From Prochlorococcus marinus CUG1415 (lineage in GTDB: Bacteria > Cyanobacteriota > Cyanobacteriia > PCC-6307 > Cyanobiaceae), in assembly GCF_017696015.1 (NCBI RefSeq), contig NZ_JAAORL010000002.1:558001-622000 (forward strand): 64,000 nucleotides of DNA, read 5' to 3'. Made by a program: the position numbers and the translations under genes. The notes under the pieces are model-generated. The model searched no databases, was not told the DNA's origin, and was given only the letters and a program-made list of their open reading frames with translations. This document shows positions 62,152 to 64,000 of the stretch, one piece after another; the stretch's first letter is position 1; each line of letters begins with the position of its first letter.

Positions 62152-62697
62152 TCTAGGAAGATTTCTTGATTTGGATTGACCCTGTTGGTTTAATTGTTCT
62201 CTTGGTTTATCATTCTCTTTTTCTGAAGATCTTTGCCATCTTTCAACTTTAAAATCCATTTCATCTGGCCAATCTTCGTCTTTAGTTTCTTTACCATAAG
62301 GTAATTTCTTTTGCTCAGTTGTTCGTAAATTTTTTGGTTGCCTTAAAGATATTGCTTCTAAAGGTCTTTTTGAAAGCGGTTTAGCAGATTTTAAAGGACT
62401 TGATTCTCTACTAAATGTCTTAATATCTCTGTTATCATCGTAATAATTGTCATCATCATACCAATCATCATTATCTTCATCAAAAAATAAATCTACTTTG
62501 TCAGATACCCATTTTCCTACTTTTTTAACACTCTTACTTGTTATTCCCTGAAAATCTGTATTTCTTCGTTTACCTGGTCTCGCTCCAGATACTCCATCAA
62601 TAAATTGTCTACCAGTTTCAACAATTCTATCAACTTGTTTATCAACAATATTGCTATCAAAACCATGTCTTAAGTTTCTAATTCTCCTTGAATCCAT
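62128..62697 (-). CDS. Hypothetical protein with Arg-rich C-terminal tail
   Basis: 189 aa, unknown. The N-terminus (MDSRRIRNLRHGFDSNIVDKQVDRIVETGRQFIDGVSGARPGKRR) is basic and may be folded. An acidic patch (DEDNDDWYDDDNYYDDNRD) follows and the rest is polar and disordered-looking, ending RSRRRRRV. The tail is encoded by AGA repeats that overlap the serine tail of the chorismate lyase gene. The arginine cluster resembles RNA- or PNPase-binding peptides; inference only. Confidence 0.65.
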   Translation of the reverse strand: MDSRRIRNLRHGFDSNIVDKQVDRIVETGRQFIDGVSGARPGKRRNTDFQGITSKSVKKVGKWVSDKVDLFFDEDNDDWYDDDNYYDDNRDIKTFSRESSPLKSAKPLSKRPLEAISLRQPKNLRTTEQKKLPYGKETKDEDWPDEMDFKVERWQRSSEKENDKPREQLNQQGQSKSRNLPRSRRRRRV

Positions 62698-62781
62698 AAA
62701 TTATTGTGCTTTTTCAAATATAAATTACATTAAAAAAATAAAAAATTCAAAATATAGAAACAAAACTCATCTTATATATTT

Positions 62782-63309
62782 CTAATCAAACAGAATTAAA
62801 CAGTTTTTATTCCATGATCCATTAAAGAAATTTACACAACATTTTTTACATGCAATATTCTTTATTCTTTTCCTATAAACAAATTTCTCACCACAATTTT
62901 GACATGTTCCTATATATTTTAATTCCCTCCTTTCAATAGGAAATGAGTGCCTTACAGAAATTTGAAAATTCATCTCTTTCGCATTTATTGCATTCATCTT
63001 TGCTAAGAAATTTGGACCATGTATCTCATGCTTTTTTAATATTCTATCTACCCATGCATGAATCATTTCGTGGCATAAAGTACTGTTTATTTCACTAATA
63101 GATAATTTACTCAAAATAGGTTTGGATAAGATAATTTCAGAATCTACTAGACCATTTATTCTTTTGCTTTTATAAAAACCAGCAGTAGTTGTTAATCTAT
63201 TATCGCTCCATCTAACTTTTACTAAAGGTTGATTATTAACAGCTAAAGAATTTGCAAAATATTGGCTATTAAATCTATGAAATAAAGGTAAAAGAGGAAT
63301 TACAGGCAT
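62782..63309 (-). CDS. SprT-like zinc metalloprotease domain protein
   Basis: 175 aa. The zinc site is HEMIHAW (residues 80-86, HExxH) with a third ligand His97 in HEIHGPNF. A C-terminal zinc ribbon (CQNCGEKFVYRKRIKNIACKKC) follows. SprT-like proteins cut DNA-protein crosslinks in eukaryotes (SPRTN) but bacterial roles are poorly known. N-terminal YFANSLAVNNQPLVKVRWSDNRLTTTAGFY fits the family. Confidence 0.88.
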   Translation of the reverse strand: MPVIPLLPLFHRFNSQYFANSLAVNNQPLVKVRWSDNRLTTTAGFYKSKRINGLVDSEIILSKPILSKLSISEINSTLCHEMIHAWVDRILKKHEIHGPNFLAKMNAINAKEMNFQISVRHSFPIERRELKYIGTCQNCGEKFVYRKRIKNIACKKCCVNFFNGSWNKNCLILFD

Positions 63310-63395
63310 TATGGATTAAAATTAGTATTATTTTGACAAAAAAAGCCATCAAAAACGATTTCTTTTCTTAAAGTAATACAAAACTCAAATCAACT

Positions 63396-63815
63396 ATGGA
63401 TGCAACATTAGTAAAAGATATCGGAATTAAAGCGTTATTAGTTGGCGGAGCAGTACTAGTTTCCTTTTGGACTTTTAATGCCGTCAAATTAGTTATAAGC
63501 GCCAGAGGAATTAATCCATTAGTAAGAAAGTTTTTTGATCAAATAGCTGCTGGCAGAATTGATGCAGCTTATGGGTTGACTACAAAAACTTATAAAACTC
63601 ATGTTAAGCGCCAAGACTTTCTTAAATTTTTAGCTAGTTTAAATCTCAATAAATATAGAAATTTAAAATCTGGAAGACCTAGAGTCCAAGAAGATCAAAT
63701 CATAATAACTTTGAATTTAAAATCAGAAGACAAACAAGATGAGCTCCCATTAGATTTTACTTTCGCCAAAACTGACAATGATTGGAAAATAGACAGAATA
63801 GCTAAAGTAAATTAA
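63396..63815 (+). CDS. Membrane-anchored hypothetical protein (DUF4864-like)
   Basis: 139 aa. An N-terminal hydrophobic helix (ALLVGGAVLVSFWTFNAVKLVI, about 13-34) anchors a small domain with the pattern FFDQIAAGRIDAAYGLTTKTYKTHVKRQDFLKFLA and a C-terminal strand WKIDRIAKVN. This looks like an NTF2-type/DUF4864 domain facing outside the cytoplasm. Function unknown. Confidence 0.65.
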   Translation: MDATLVKDIGIKALLVGGAVLVSFWTFNAVKLVISARGINPLVRKFFDQIAAGRIDAAYGLTTKTYKTHVKRQDFLKFLASLNLNKYRNLKSGRPRVQEDQIIITLNLKSEDKQDELPLDFTFAKTDNDWKIDRIAKVN

Positions 63816-63824
63816 TCATTTCTT

Positions 63825-64000
63825 GTGAGGCAAAAAGAATTGTTTAAAGAAGAAATAATACATCAATTAGAATTACACCCAAGTCGATTAGATAAAGAAA
63901 AAATCATCTCAGAAGCAATGGAAGAAGGTCTAGATGATTTTTTTGAAGGTATTCGTATGGCGCTAGATCCATTGGTAACTTTTGGTGTAAAAATTGTTCC
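63825..64000 (+). CDS. Unrecognised ORF cut by the window end
   Basis: From GTG at 63825 the frame reads RQKELFKEEIIHQLELHPSR, then DKEKIISEAMEEGLDDFFEG and MALDPLVTFGVKIVP, open to the end of the window (58 codons). A helical start is visible, no motif is recognised. Nine bases separate it from the stop of the upstream gene, so it is probably cotranscribed. Confidence 0.6.
   Translation, partial: MRQKELFKEEIIHQLELHPSRLDKEKIISEAMEEGLDDFFEGIRMALDPLVTFGVKIV

Overview
This window is a compact, strongly AT-rich (roughly 30% GC by eye) piece of a marine picocyanobacterial chromosome. It is best explained as a high-light-adapted Prochlorococcus. The evidence is cyanobacterial marker genes (rpaB-type regulator, psbZ beside ribH, sqdB-sqdX, ycf23, chorismate lyase for plastoquinone, cobH), very short intergenic spaces, GTG/TTG starts, weak Shine-Dalgarno signals and protein sequences typical of that genus. 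I could run no database search, so the strain is not assigned.

Layout. 1-4.6 kb, minus strand: lysS (cut by the window edge), rpaB, mreD-mreC-mreB. 4.7-10.7 kb: ssb, a DedA-family membrane protein, ahcY, tsaE, a PfkB sugar kinase, an alpha/beta hydrolase and a sigma-70 factor. 10.7-15.2 kb, minus strand: a tight gyrB / SH3-like / crcB / crcB / mgtE cluster. 15.3-18.7 kb, plus strand: miaA, infC, a GntR-type regulator, cysE. 18.7-23.5 kb, mainly minus: secA, a GNAT gene (plus), an NTF2-like gene, tRNA-Gly(GCC), ribH, psbZ. 23.6-37.8 kb: mutS, cobH, holA, lysC, uvrB, ycf23, tilS, RNase J, dapA, asd. 37.9-43.4 kb, plus: tig-clpP-clpX-dnaX. 43.4-46.3 kb, minus: a processive family-2 glycosyltransferase and a SpoIID-like secreted protein. 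46.4-50.9 kb, plus: rpmI-rplT, a TPR protein, thiG, sqdB-sqdX. 50.9-56.6 kb, minus: a small hypothetical gene, gcvP, gcvH, a PLP enzyme, an HTH-like protein. 56.7-64 kb: a fatty-acid desaturase, rplI, dnaB, mnmG, chorismate lyase, an Arg-rich hypothetical protein, a SprT-like protease, a membrane-anchored hypothetical protein and a cut ORF.

Almost all of this is core housekeeping. I see no insertion sequences, integrases, CRISPR arrays, toxin-antitoxin pairs, rRNA or phage genes, no gene-free stretch over about 300 bases, and no clear genomic island. I do not find a convincing new multi-gene system.

The more interesting signals are subtle: a tandem crcB pair in which one subunit has lost the pore asparagine; arginine-rich C-terminal tails on RNase J and on an uncharacterised protein, resembling the PNPase-recruiting peptide of cyanobacterial RNase E; eleven convergent gene pairs that all end within 31 bp of each other or overlap, by up to 43 bp; a shared 10-mer upstream of both ribH and psbZ; and perfect inverted repeats in the rpaB leader and between gyrB and miaA.
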